Assembly: GCA_003232445.1 (NCBI GenBank)
Contig: QIJM01000294.1
Coordinates: 1 to 7,482 of the forward strand
From: Paraglaciecola arctica
GTDB taxonomy: Bacteria > Pseudomonadota > Gammaproteobacteria > Enterobacterales > Alteromonadaceae
Reading direction: 5' to 3'
Length of the DNA: 7,482 nt
The notes beneath the pieces are model-generated. The model searched no databases. It was not told the origin of the DNA and was given only the letters and a program-made list of their open reading frames with translations. A program made the position numbers and the translations under genes. The stretch's first letter is position 1, and the number at the start of each line of letters is the position of its first letter. Of this stretch, positions 1 to 6,780 are shown one piece after another.

Positions 1-216
1 CATCATTTTCATATTTGGTCACTAGACGGTGAGCATAGTGTGATGACGGTACACCTTGTGTTAAATGCTGAAATCACAGTGACGCAAATGAAAAACCTAA
101 AAAATCAACTCCAAAAGGAACTCGAAACATTTGAATTTGTCCACACCACGATAGAGCTAGAGTTTGCAGATGAGGTATGTAGGGATGAAAGCACCAATGG
201 TGAGTGTGGCGTATAA
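1..216 (+). CDS. Cation diffusion facilitator (CDF) metal exporter, C-terminal end only (5' partial)
   Basis: Frame 1 is open from the first base to TAA at 214-216, giving 71 residues with no start codon, so this is the 3' end of a longer gene. The fragment opens HHFHIWSLDGEHSVMTVHLV, which matches the cytoplasmic C-terminal domain of CDF transporters of the CzcD/ZitB type (an HHxHxW strand followed by a GE-x-x-V-x-T-x-H strand). It continues with a helix and the strand VHTTIELEF. It ends with two cysteines nine residues apart (residues 60 and 69 of the fragment); E. coli ZitB also has a short Cys-containing tail at this place. CDF proteins are inner-membrane metal/proton antiporters, and this domain mediates dimerisation and cytoplasmic metal sensing. 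The membrane part is outside the window, so CzcD and ZitB cannot be told apart. It lies 93 nt upstream of the CzcI-like gene on the same strand, consistent with one metal-resistance locus. Confidence 0.85.
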   Translation, partial: HHFHIWSLDGEHSVMTVHLVLNAEITVTQMKNLKNQLQKELETFEFVHTTIELEFADEVCRDESTNGECGV

Positions 217-234
217 CAAAACTGTCTTGTTTTG
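217..234 (+). repeat. Short inverted repeat directly after the CDF stop codon
   Basis: CAAAAC (217-222) and GTTTTG (229-234) form a 6-bp stem with a 6-nt loop, starting at the base after the TAA stop. No T-run follows (the next bases are CATATG), so it does not look like an intrinsic terminator. It may be a weak mRNA 3' structure, an operator half, or chance. Confidence 0.35.
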
Positions 235-268
235 CATATGTCTGATAACCTGCATGACGAAAGTTTAT

Positions 269-297
269 TTGGATCAAACATTATCAAACATTAGAAT
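269..297 (+). promoter_or_regulatory. Possible sigma70 promoter before the CzcI-like gene
   Basis: TAGAAT (292-297) matches the -10 consensus at 5 of 6 positions, with a poor -35 (TTGGAT, 269-274, 3 of 6) 17 nt upstream. Transcription would start near 304, leaving a leader of only a few bases before the ATG at 310. An alternative -10, CATTAT (279-284), would leave a more normal leader but has no better -35 (ATGACG, 254-259, 19-nt spacer). The weak -35 would suit an activated promoter using the overlapping tandem repeat. The genes may instead be transcribed by read-through from the CDF gene. Confidence 0.25.
273..292 (+). repeat. Perfect tandem direct repeat, 2 x 10 bp (ATCAAACATT), upstream of the CzcI-like gene
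   Basis: ATCAAACATT occurs twice with no gap, at 273-282 and 283-292, ending 17 nt before the ATG at 310. A 10-bp period puts both copies on the same face of the helix. Tandem direct repeats close to a helical turn apart are typical of OmpR-family response regulators, the family that includes CzcR, CusR and CopR. That is only an analogy: no regulator gene is visible here and the repeat is not a known consensus. The repeat overlaps the best promoter-like hexamers in this gap. Confidence 0.5.
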
Positions 298-309
298 CAC
301 TAAGATAAA

Positions 310-705
310 ATGAAACATATACGGTTTGTAAGCTACTTCACGATCATGCTGATACTATCTCAGTCATTTTCTGCTGTGGCCAATTCGTTAGACTTCCATG
401 CTGCTGATCCACAGCATTTTCAGCAGGATCATCAACACTTAGATGACCATGTGGTTGACAGTACTGATGCAGAACCATCCAATAAATTTGTGAAAAAACT
501 CAATGACGGCAAAGACACCACTGCTAGTCATCACAATCCTGCCGACTGTCATCACTGCGGCCATTGCCACGGCACACACGTTCAATGGTTAGGTCAACAT
601 GCTTTACGCAGCACTGACCTAGCGCAGCAGTCACATCAATTTCATTATTTACGAGCTGTGATTGACGCCCCCGTCAACCGGTTATTACGCCCACCAAAAG
701 TTTAG
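310..705 (+). CDS. Small exported His/Cys-rich metal-handling protein, CzcI-like
   Basis: This encodes 131 residues. Residues 1-24 are a Sec signal peptide (K2, R5, a hydrophobic core, cleavage after SAVA), so the mature protein should be periplasmic. The mature part is rich in His (roughly 27-50 and 74-90) and contains a compact motif with C80, C83, C86 and H81, H82, H85, H87, H90, a plausible metal site. It ends with a basic, proline-containing tail (VNRLLRPPKV). Small proteins with a signal peptide, a His/Cys cluster and an RPP-type tail are found next to czcCBA; Cupriavidus czcI is the named example. Their role is not well settled, with regulation or periplasmic metal binding suggested. 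The assignment rests on architecture and on position between a CDF gene and czcC. ATG 310 is chosen because it gives a complete signal peptide; the ribosome site is poor (only AAG at 302-304). Hand counts of three 60-nt lines give about 45-55% GC, above the czcC lines sampled (33-38%). Confidence 0.75.
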   Translation: MKHIRFVSYFTIMLILSQSFSAVANSLDFHAADPQHFQQDHQHLDDHVVDSTDAEPSNKFVKKLNDGKDTTASHHNPADCHHCGHCHGTHVQWLGQHALRSTDLAQQSHQFHYLRAVIDAPVNRLLRPPKV

Positions 706-716
706 CTCATGGCAAC

Positions 717-738
717 CGTAGTTTATTTTAAAACTACG
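717..738 (+). repeat. Intergenic hairpin 1 between the CzcI-like gene and czcC
   Basis: CGTAGTTT (717-724) pairs perfectly with AAACTACG (731-738) around a 6-nt loop, 12 nt after the czcI-like stop. The next T-run (752-757) is 13 nt away, so this is not a standard intrinsic terminator. It could stabilise the upstream mRNA end or help pause transcription. Confidence 0.45.
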
Positions 739-769
739 TCCTTGCTACAAATTTTTTAAATAATTAATG

Positions 770-803
770 ACAACAAAAAATAAATGCCTTTGGGTTTTGT
801 TGT
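770..803 (+). repeat. Intergenic hairpin 2, possible weak terminator or attenuator before czcC
   Basis: ACAACAAAA (770-778) pairs perfectly with TTTTGTTGT (795-803), a 9-bp AT-rich stem with a 16-nt loop. T-rich sequence follows (TCGTTTTATATT), and the hairpin ends 34 nt before the czcC start. An A-run before the stem and a U-rich stretch after it are terminator-like, but the stem has only two G-C pairs and would be weak. A partial terminator that lowers read-through from the CzcI-like gene into czcCBA is one reading; a processing or stability element is another. Confidence 0.4.
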
Positions 804-837
804 TCGTTTTATATTAATTAAATCATGAGTTCAAATA

Positions 838-2088
838 ATGACATATACATCAATAAAATATACTGGAGCCTTAATATGCTTCAGTTTATCTGTGATTTTT
901 TCTCAGAGCATAAATGCTGCGCAGGAACAATCTACAAATAAAACAAAAGAAGCATGGTTAGCTCAACAAGTTAACAAACATCCAGATATTGTTTCTGCCA
1001 GAGAAACTATGAATGCAATATTTTCTATGGCACAGGGGAACAAGCAACCGCTATATAATCCTGAATTGCAAACGGGATATGAACGAGAGGGAGATGCTAA
1101 TAATTTCACTATCGGCATAAACCAAAAGATTGATTGGTGGGATAAACGAGAAACCAAAGCACAATTAGCTGATTTTAGTTTAACTCAAGCAAGCAAATAC
1201 TTTAATTATCTAGTGCAAGAAAAAACAGCTCAAGCATTACAAGCATTAATTACTTGGCAGGCAACTAAAAAGCAGTCTGTAATCGCGCTGCAACAAGAAA
1301 AGCAATTAGACACCATGCTTGACTTAGTAACCAAACGTCAACAATCCGGTGACTTAGGGCAAATTGATGCCGAATTAACTTTCTTGAGTTTAACTCAAAT
1401 GTTGAATGTAACGGCAAAAACTCAAGTTCAATTAAAGCAAGCTGAAGCTCAAGTTAAAGAGTTATTGCAAGATTGGACGCCTGATAAAGTTGTTTTACCT
1501 GCACAAGGTTTAACTTTCAGTAACTATGAGCTCTCACCGCAGTGGCTTGAACAACACCCATTGGTAGTTGAGGCAAAAGTTCAATGGCAAATAAGTAAAG
1601 GTGATGCTCAACTTGCAATCCTTAACACCAAAGCAGAACCAACCATAGGTGTTAACGCGGGCAAAACAGATAGAGAAAATACGTTAGGTCTCACTTTTTC
1701 TATGCCACTGAATATCCGGAATGATTTCTCGGCTCAAGCAAGGGCTGCAAACCAACAATCCATTGCGGCAGAAGCTAATTTTCGCGCGATATTTCGTAAA
1801 CAAAAGTATGCAATTCAAGCGGCAACAGACACTTTGATGGCTTATCAACAGAACTATCAACGCTGGCAAAAATTAATGGATGGTAGAGGTAAGCGTAGTG
1901 GTGATTTACTACATAAACAATGGCAAAGCGGTGACTTAAGCACTACAGAGTACTTACTTGCTCTACAACAACGTGCAGAAGGTCTTAATGCCGGCATTGA
2001 GCTACAAAGCCAATATCAACTTAGCCAAATCGACTGGCTATTACAAGTTGGACAGGTAAATCAAGCAACCAAGCAAATGTCTCATTGA
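838..2088 (+). CDS. czcC: CzcC-like outer-membrane efflux channel (TolC family)
   Basis: This encodes 416 residues, the usual length for CzcC/CusC-type outer-membrane factors. A signal peptide covers residues 1-27 or 28 (hydrophobic core 11-22, cleavage near SINA-A). There is no lipobox, so unlike CusC it should not be lipidated. Two repeated outer-membrane efflux halves follow, each helical and Gln/Ala-rich (about 95-210 and 290-405). CzcC-like features include NPELQTGYE (74-82) in the first strand region and SGDLSTTEYLLALQQRAEG (364-382) in the last helical hairpin. The trimeric channel would receive metal from CzcA and CzcB and release it outside the cell. ATG 838 is the first ATG after an in-frame TGA at 826-828 and gives a full signal peptide. 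Its ribosome site is poor: only GAG at 827-829, 8 nt upstream. A 53-nt gap separates it from czcB. The exact metal cannot be told from this protein. Confidence 0.9.
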   Translation: MTYTSIKYTGALICFSLSVIFSQSINAAQEQSTNKTKEAWLAQQVNKHPDIVSARETMNAIFSMAQGNKQPLYNPELQTGYEREGDANNFTIGINQKIDWWDKRETKAQLADFSLTQASKYFNYLVQEKTAQALQALITWQATKKQSVIALQQEKQLDTMLDLVTKRQQSGDLGQIDAELTFLSLTQMLNVTAKTQVQLKQAEAQVKELLQDWTPDKVVLPAQGLTFSNYELSPQWLEQHPLVVEAKVQWQISKGDAQLAILNTKAEPTIGVNAGKTDRENTLGLTFSMPLNIRNDFSAQARAANQQSIAAEANFRAIFRKQKYAIQAATDTLMAYQQNYQRWQKLMDGRGKRSGDLLHKQWQSGDLSTTEYLLALQQRAEGLNAGIELQSQYQLSQIDWLLQVGQVNQATKQMSH

Positions 2089-2141
2089 TAGCATTACTTA
2101 AATTCGCTTAAAGCATAGAAACAAATTTTGGAAAAATAAAT

Positions 2142-3413
2142 ATGAACAAGAAAATTAAATTAATTGCCCTCACCAGCTTATTTTGTGGTTTGGCTTCTGT
2201 AAGTGCTGTATCAACAGCGAATAGTCAAGGAACTGAAAAAGCTCATGAACATCAAAGTGAAGGAACTGAGTATAGAGAAAATGCCGGCGCTCATGAAGAA
2301 GAACACGCTAGTGAAGGTAAGGATGATCACGGTAATGAAGAAGGAGAAAAAGATGAGCATGGTCACAGTCACGGTGGAGAAGAAGAAAGTGCTGGTGTTA
2401 AGCTTACCAGTAGCCAGCTTTCATTAGCTGAAATTGAAACAACGCCACTCGCTTTGCAAACTCTATCATATGACATTTATGCACCGGGCGAAATAAAGGC
2501 TAATGATTACACTAGCTATTTAGTTTCACCACGGGTTGATTCTATAGTACTTAAGCGCCACGCAGCCTTAGGAGATCATGTTGAGAAGGGCCAAGTATTA
2601 GTAACACTTTTTAGTGGATCAGTAGCTGAAGCACAAGCAAGTTATCACGTCGCTAATGCAGAATGGCAACGTGTACAAAAATTAGGACGAAAAGCTGTTG
2701 GTGATAAACGTTATGTTGAAGCACAAACTGATTTTGAAGCTGATCATGCACGTTTATTAGCCTTTGGTTTATCCACAACTGCAATTAAAACCTTAACAAA
2801 ATCACGGATAAAAAATCTAGGCCAATATACGCTAAATGCAGTAATAGCTGGTGTGGTGCTTTCAGATAATTTTCGCCAAGGGCAACACTTTGAATCTGGT
2901 GATACGTTAATTGAATTAGCTAATGAGCAGACTCTATGGGTTGAAGCGCGTTTAGCGCCAACCATGAAGCTTGATATTCCAGTAGGCTCTGCTGCCCAAG
3001 TATTAATTGGCAACACTAGCTACACCGCAAAAGTTACCCAAAAAGCACATACTATAGACCCAATAACGCGTACACGTATTGTTCGTTTACAAGTTGAAAA
3101 TGATGATCATAACCTTCATCCGGGCTTGTTTGCCGATGTTTACTTTTCTTTTGCTACCGAGCAGCAAGTTTTTGCAGTACCGGAAGAGGCACTAATGCGC
3201 GGTAGTGATGGCGACTGGCAAGTATTTGTTAAAGAAAATGGTGAATACAAAGGCGTTGAAATTGAATTAGGACGCACCTTCTCTCATGCGAATACCTCAC
3301 AAAAAATGCGTGAAATTTCAGGCATAACAGCCGGTACAAACGTTGTTGTAAAAGGTGCATTTTATGTTGCATCAGAGATCGCCAAAGGCGGCTTTGACGC
3401 CCACAACCATTAG
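2142..3413 (+). CDS. czcB: CzcB-like periplasmic adaptor (RND membrane fusion protein) with His-rich N-terminal tail
   Basis: This encodes 423 residues. The signal peptide is residues 1-22 or a little longer (core IALTSLFCGLASVSA); C15 is not in a lipobox. Residues 31-83 form a low-complexity His/Glu/Asp/Gly tail with eight His (35, 37, 51, 55, 63, 73, 75, 77), including HGHSH at 73-77. The conserved adaptor core follows: first lipoyl half at about 127-157, a short helical hairpin at about 160-210, second lipoyl half at about 228-262, and a beta-barrel with LHPGLFADVYF at 325-335. A membrane-proximal domain ends in HNH. The family links the RND pump to the outer-membrane channel, and CzcB-type adaptors can bind and pass metal. 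ATG 2142 has a modest GGA site at 2130-2132. The czcA ribosome site AGGAG (3412-3416) overlaps the TAG stop, so the two are very likely translationally coupled. Confidence 0.92.
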   Translation: MNKKIKLIALTSLFCGLASVSAVSTANSQGTEKAHEHQSEGTEYRENAGAHEEEHASEGKDDHGNEEGEKDEHGHSHGGEEESAGVKLTSSQLSLAEIETTPLALQTLSYDIYAPGEIKANDYTSYLVSPRVDSIVLKRHAALGDHVEKGQVLVTLFSGSVAEAQASYHVANAEWQRVQKLGRKAVGDKRYVEAQTDFEADHARLLAFGLSTTAIKTLTKSRIKNLGQYTLNAVIAGVVLSDNFRQGQHFESGDTLIELANEQTLWVEARLAPTMKLDIPVGSAAQVLIGNTSYTAKVTQKAHTIDPITRTRIVRLQVENDDHNLHPGLFADVYFSFATEQQVFAVPEEALMRGSDGDWQVFVKENGEYKGVEIELGRTFSHANTSQKMREISGITAGTNVVVKGAFYVASEIAKGGFDAHNH

Positions 3414-3416
3414 GAG
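3412..3416 (+). promoter_or_regulatory. Shine-Dalgarno site of czcA overlapping the czcB stop
   Basis: AGGAG lies 8 nt before the czcA ATG at 3425 and shares two bases with the czcB TAG stop (3411-3413). It is the strongest ribosome site in the czcCBA set, fixes the czcA start, and indicates translational coupling of adaptor and pump. Confidence 0.75.
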
Positions 3417-3424
3417 TAAGACAG

Positions 3425-6400
3425 ATGTTAAACAAACTTATTGACTGGTCTGTCACAAATCGACTATTGGTGATCATAGTCTTAGTTGCCTTGACAGTAT
3501 CAGCCCTATTTATTATTCCAAAATTAAACTTAGATGCTTTTCCTGATGTCACCAATATACAGGTTGCGATTAACACTGAAGCACCGGGGCTTGCTTCTGA
3601 AGAAGTAGAGCAACTTATCACCTTCCCTATTGAAGCCGTAATGTATGCTTTACCTGATGTAGAAGAAGTTCGTTCTATTTCTAAAACAGGTCTTTCTGGC
3701 ATTACAGTGGTATTTAAAGAAGGCACCGATATTTACTTTGCTCGCCAACTCGTGTTTGAGCGCTTGCAATCAGCCAAAGAAATGATCCCCGATGGCGTTG
3801 GCACACCTGAAATTGGTCCTAATACTTCAGGTTTAGGGCAAATATATCAATACTTACTACTTGCTGATGAAAACTCTGGCTATGACAGTATGTCATTACG
3901 TAGTTTAAACGACTGGGTTGTCAAACTTTTACTGATGCCTGTAGACGGTGTTACTGATGTATTAGCCTTTGGCGGATATGTTAAACAATACCAAGTCAAT
4001 GTAAACCCATCAGCTTTGCTTGCTTATGAGTTAACCCAAGAAGATGTGGCTAACGCACTAGAAGCTAACAACAGCAATGCGGGTGGCTGGTATATGGACC
4101 GAGGTCAAGAGCAACTCGTTATTCGTGGTGTTGGTTGGTTAAGTGCTAACCAACTAGGTTTAAAAGAAATAGGACAAATTCCGTTAAAAACCATTAATGG
4201 GACTGTGATTAAAGTGTCTGATGTGGCTACCGTAGAATTTGGTAGTGAAATTCGCCAAGGCGCAGTCACCATGACTAAACGCATTACTGATGAACAAGGC
4301 CGTGAAACAGGCATTAAACACTTAGGTGAAGTGGTATCGGGTATTGTGCTTAAACGTATGGGTTCAAATACTAAAGTGACTATTGATGGTATTAAATCTC
4401 GTATCCCGTTAATTCAACAAGCCTTGCCTGATGGTGTTACTTTTGAGCCTATTTATGACCAAGCTGATTTAATTGAAAAAGCAGTTAGTACAGTATCTAA
4501 CGCACTAGTACAGGCCTTCATCTTTATTATTATTGTTTTAGTGTTGTTTTTACTTAATGTCCGTGCGGTAATTTTAGTTTTAATCTCCATTCCATTATCA
4601 ATTGGTATGGCATTAACTCTCATGGCTTATAATGGTTTATCGGCAAATTTAATGTCATTAGGTGGTTTAGCGGTAGCTATTGGTATGATGGTGGATGGCG
4701 CAGTTGTTATGATGGAAAACATCTTTAAACACTTGTCACAACCTGATCGACGCCATGAAGACGGTCATCACTTTGACGCAGGTGAAGATAGAGGCATTGA
4801 TTTGAGAATTAAGATAGCCGCACGTGAAGTCGCCAAACCTATTTTCTTTGCGGTAAGTATTATTATGGTGGTTTTTGCGCCATTATTTAGTTTAGAAGGT
4901 GTGGAAGGTAAGTTATTCCAGCCTATGGCTATCAGTATTATGATCGCCATGGTCGCCTCTTTAATTGTTGCGTTAATTGTTGTTCCTGCGCTGGCAAGCT
5001 TTTTCTTTCAAAAAGGCATTTCTCTTGGGCGAGAAAAAACCAAGGTTAGCCCGATTGTGGCTTATTTAGAAAAAGCCTATCGAGCAAGCTTAAGCAAAGC
5101 GATGCAATCAACCAAAGCCGTATTGATTGGTGCGGTAACATTATTAGTTGCAGCTTTATTATTAGTACCGCAACTTGGTACAGAGTTTGTGCCTGAGTTA
5201 GAAGAAGGCACTATTAATTTGAGAGTAACAATGGCACCTTCGACCAGCTTAGAAACCGCGTTGAGCGTTGCCCCTAAGCTTGAAAAAATTCTGATGACAT
5301 TTCCAGAAGTCACTTATGCCACTAGCCGCATTGGGCGTGCTGAAATTGGTGGCGACCCTGAGCCGGTCAGTAATATAGAAATATATATCGGCTTAAAAGA
5401 TCACAAAGATTGGGTCAGTGCGTCAACACGTCAAGAGTTACAAGGATTGATGGAAGAAAAGCTTGAGCAATTTCCAGGTTTACTGCTTAACTTCTCACAA
5501 CCTATTGCCACGCGCGTTGATGAATTGTTATCAGGAGTAAAAGCGCAATTAGCAATAAAACTTTTTGGCCCTGATTTAGACGTATTAGCACAGCAAGGCC
5601 AAGCTATCGTCGAAGCGATACAAGGGGTGGATGGTGCGCGTGATATAGCGATGGAGCAAATTGCAGGTGAATCACAATTAGTGGTCAAGCCAAACCGTCA
5701 ACAACTGTCTCGTTATGGTTTATCGGTGGGTGATGTTATGGCGTTAGTACGCGATGGTATTGGTGGTCGCGAAACAGGCCAAGTGATCAATGGTAATGAA
5801 CGTTACGATATATATTTACGCCTTGCTAAAGAGTTTCGTGAAGATCAACAAGCGATTAGCGATTTACGTTTACAAGCACCTTCTGGTGCATGGGTTCGTT
5901 TAGGTGATGTGGCTGATATTTCAATTCAATCTGGTCCTCCTCAAGTACGTCGTGATGATGTTCAGCGTCGTGTGGTTATTCAAGCGAATGTGCAAGACAG
6001 AGATATGGGCAGTGTAGTAAAAGACATACAACAAGCCATTAAAGATAAAGTTGATTTACCTACGGGTTATTCAGTTGATATTGGAGGACAATTTGAAAAC
6101 CAACAACGTGCTCAGCAACGCCTCACCATTGTTGTGCCATTGTCTATTGCTATGATTGCTCTACTGCTTTATTTTGCTTTTGGTAGTGTAGGACAAGCAG
6201 CATTAATACTTGTTAATTTACCATTGGCGATGATCGGCGGTATTGTTGCTCTTTATATTTCAGGGCAATATTTGTCTGTGCCGAGTTCTATTGGCTTTAT
6301 TACACTATTCGGTGTCGCAGTTCTAAACGGCGTGGTGATGGTAGAGTCAATAAACTTAAGAATAAAAATGGGCACTGACAACATTGCTGACGCGATATAC

Positions 6401-6625
6401 GAAGGGGCAATATCAAGACTTCGCCCAGTATTAATGACCGCAATAACCTCAGCGTTAGGACTTATCCCAATGATTTTATCAAGCGGTATTGGCGCAGAAA
6501 TTCAACGTCCACTGGCTATTGTTATTGTGGGTGGCTTGATCACTGCAACTTTCTTAACTTTATTTGTATTACCTGTGCTCTATGCTTGGTTTTCAAAGGG
6601 TAAAATAAAAGAAATGCAGAGATAG
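3425..6625 (+). CDS. czcA: CzcA-like heavy-metal efflux RND pump (HME-RND inner-membrane protein)
   Basis: At 1066 residues this is full length for an HME-RND pump. TM1 is at 13-33, followed by the first porter region (about 34-350). TM2-TM6 lie at about 357-378, 380-400, 408-432, 470-490 and 500-527, TM7 at 563-582, the second porter region at 583-895, and TM8-TM12 at about 899-1055. The family drives metal efflux with the proton gradient. TM4 carries the proton-relay motif with D424 and E431 (VDGAVVMMEN). The earlier Asp of Cupriavidus CzcA (D402) is A418 here, as in CusA. CusA's three metal-binding Met (573, 623, 672) align with M603, N650 and E700, so the Cu(I)/Ag(I) site is not kept. N650 and E700, with neighbouring D699, fit a divalent-metal pump better, but this alignment was made by eye. 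A His-rich cytoplasmic loop joins TM4 and TM5. It is the last gene of the operon; the terminator begins 18 nt after its stop. Confidence 0.93.
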   Translation: MLNKLIDWSVTNRLLVIIVLVALTVSALFIIPKLNLDAFPDVTNIQVAINTEAPGLASEEVEQLITFPIEAVMYALPDVEEVRSISKTGLSGITVVFKEGTDIYFARQLVFERLQSAKEMIPDGVGTPEIGPNTSGLGQIYQYLLLADENSGYDSMSLRSLNDWVVKLLLMPVDGVTDVLAFGGYVKQYQVNVNPSALLAYELTQEDVANALEANNSNAGGWYMDRGQEQLVIRGVGWLSANQLGLKEIGQIPLKTINGTVIKVSDVATVEFGSEIRQGAVTMTKRITDEQGRETGIKHLGEVVSGIVLKRMGSNTKVTIDGIKSRIPLIQQALPDGVTFEPIYDQADLIEKAVSTVSNALVQAFIFIIIVLVLFLLNVRAVILVLISIPLSIGMALTLMAYNGLSANLMSLGGLAVAIGMMVDGAVVMMENIFKHLSQPDRRHEDGHHFDAGEDRGIDLRIKIAAREVAKPIFFAVSIIMVVFAPLFSLEGVEGKLFQPMAISIMIAMVASLIVALIVVPALASFFFQKGISLGREKTKVSPIVAYLEKAYRASLSKAMQSTKAVLIGAVTLLVAALLLVPQLGTEFVPELEEGTINLRVTMAPSTSLETALSVAPKLEKILMTFPEVTYATSRIGRAEIGGDPEPVSNIEIYIGLKDHKDWVSASTRQELQGLMEEKLEQFPGLLLNFSQPIATRVDELLSGVKAQLAIKLFGPDLDVLAQQGQAIVEAIQGVDGARDIAMEQIAGESQLVVKPNRQQLSRYGLSVGDVMALVRDGIGGRETGQVINGNERYDIYLRLAKEFREDQQAISDLRLQAPSGAWVRLGDVADISIQSGPPQVRRDDVQRRVVIQANVQDRDMGSVVKDIQQAIKDKVDLPTGYSVDIGGQFENQQRAQQRLTIVVPLSIAMIALLLYFAFGSVGQAALILVNLPLAMIGGIVALYISGQYLSVPSSIGFITLFGVAVLNGVVMVESINLRIKMGTDNIADAIYEGAISRLRPVLMTAITSALGLIPMILSSGIGAEIQRPLAIVIVGGLITATFLTLFVLPVLYAWFSKGKIKEMQR

Positions 6626-6643
6626 CGATTTCGCTTTAATTTT

Positions 6644-6676
6644 AAGGGCAAATTATAGTCACAATTTGCCCTTTTT
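6644..6676 (+). terminator. Rho-independent terminator of the czc operon
   Basis: AAGGGCAAATT (6644-6654) pairs perfectly with AATTTGCCCTT (6663-6673), an 11-bp stem with an 8-nt loop, running into TTTTT (6672-6676). It lies just after the czcA stop and separates the efflux operon from the DUF4124 gene. A smaller hairpin, AGCGA-TT-TCGCT (6624-6635), overlaps the last two bases of the czcA stop. In reverse the stem has AAs rather than a strong T-run, so it acts mainly on + strand transcripts. Confidence 0.88.
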
Positions 6677-6677
6677 A

Positions 6678-6705
6678 TTAGCAATTTTCTATAAGGTAAT
6701 AGGAT
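6678..6705 (+). promoter_or_regulatory. Possible promoter for the DUF4124 gene
   Basis: TTAGCA (6678-6683, 4 of 6 to the -35 consensus) and TAGGAT (6700-6705, 4 of 6 to the -10) are 16 nt apart, just after the terminator. The gene needs its own promoter because the terminator isolates it from czcA. Both boxes are weak and other pairs in this AT-rich gap are about as good (for example TTGAAC at 6745-6750), so the exact position is uncertain. Confidence 0.22.
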
Positions 6706-6780
6706 TGTGAAATAGATAAACGAAGTGATCTTAACTAGAGTTAATTGAACCTTTACATTTTTCTTAGGAATAAATAATTT

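Noticed and set aside
273..292. Tandem repeat as a CRISPR or minisatellite
   Set aside because: There are only two 10-bp units with no spacers and no further copies in the window.
825..941. Short ORF of 38 codons starting at ATG 825 and overlapping the czcC start
   Set aside because: It lies out of frame with czcC, has no clear ribosome site and its translation resembles no known protein; it is most likely a chance reading frame.
3229..3726. Minus-strand ORF of 165 codons across the czcB-czcA junction, and other long antisense ORFs
   Set aside because: They lie opposite strongly conserved czcB and czcA coding sequence, have no recognisable domain, and are shadows of the real frames.
3425..6625. 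Naming the pump CusA (copper/silver)
   Set aside because: Two of the three CusA metal-binding methionines are replaced (N650, E700), and the neighbours (CDF exporter, CzcI-like protein, His-rich adaptor) fit divalent metals.
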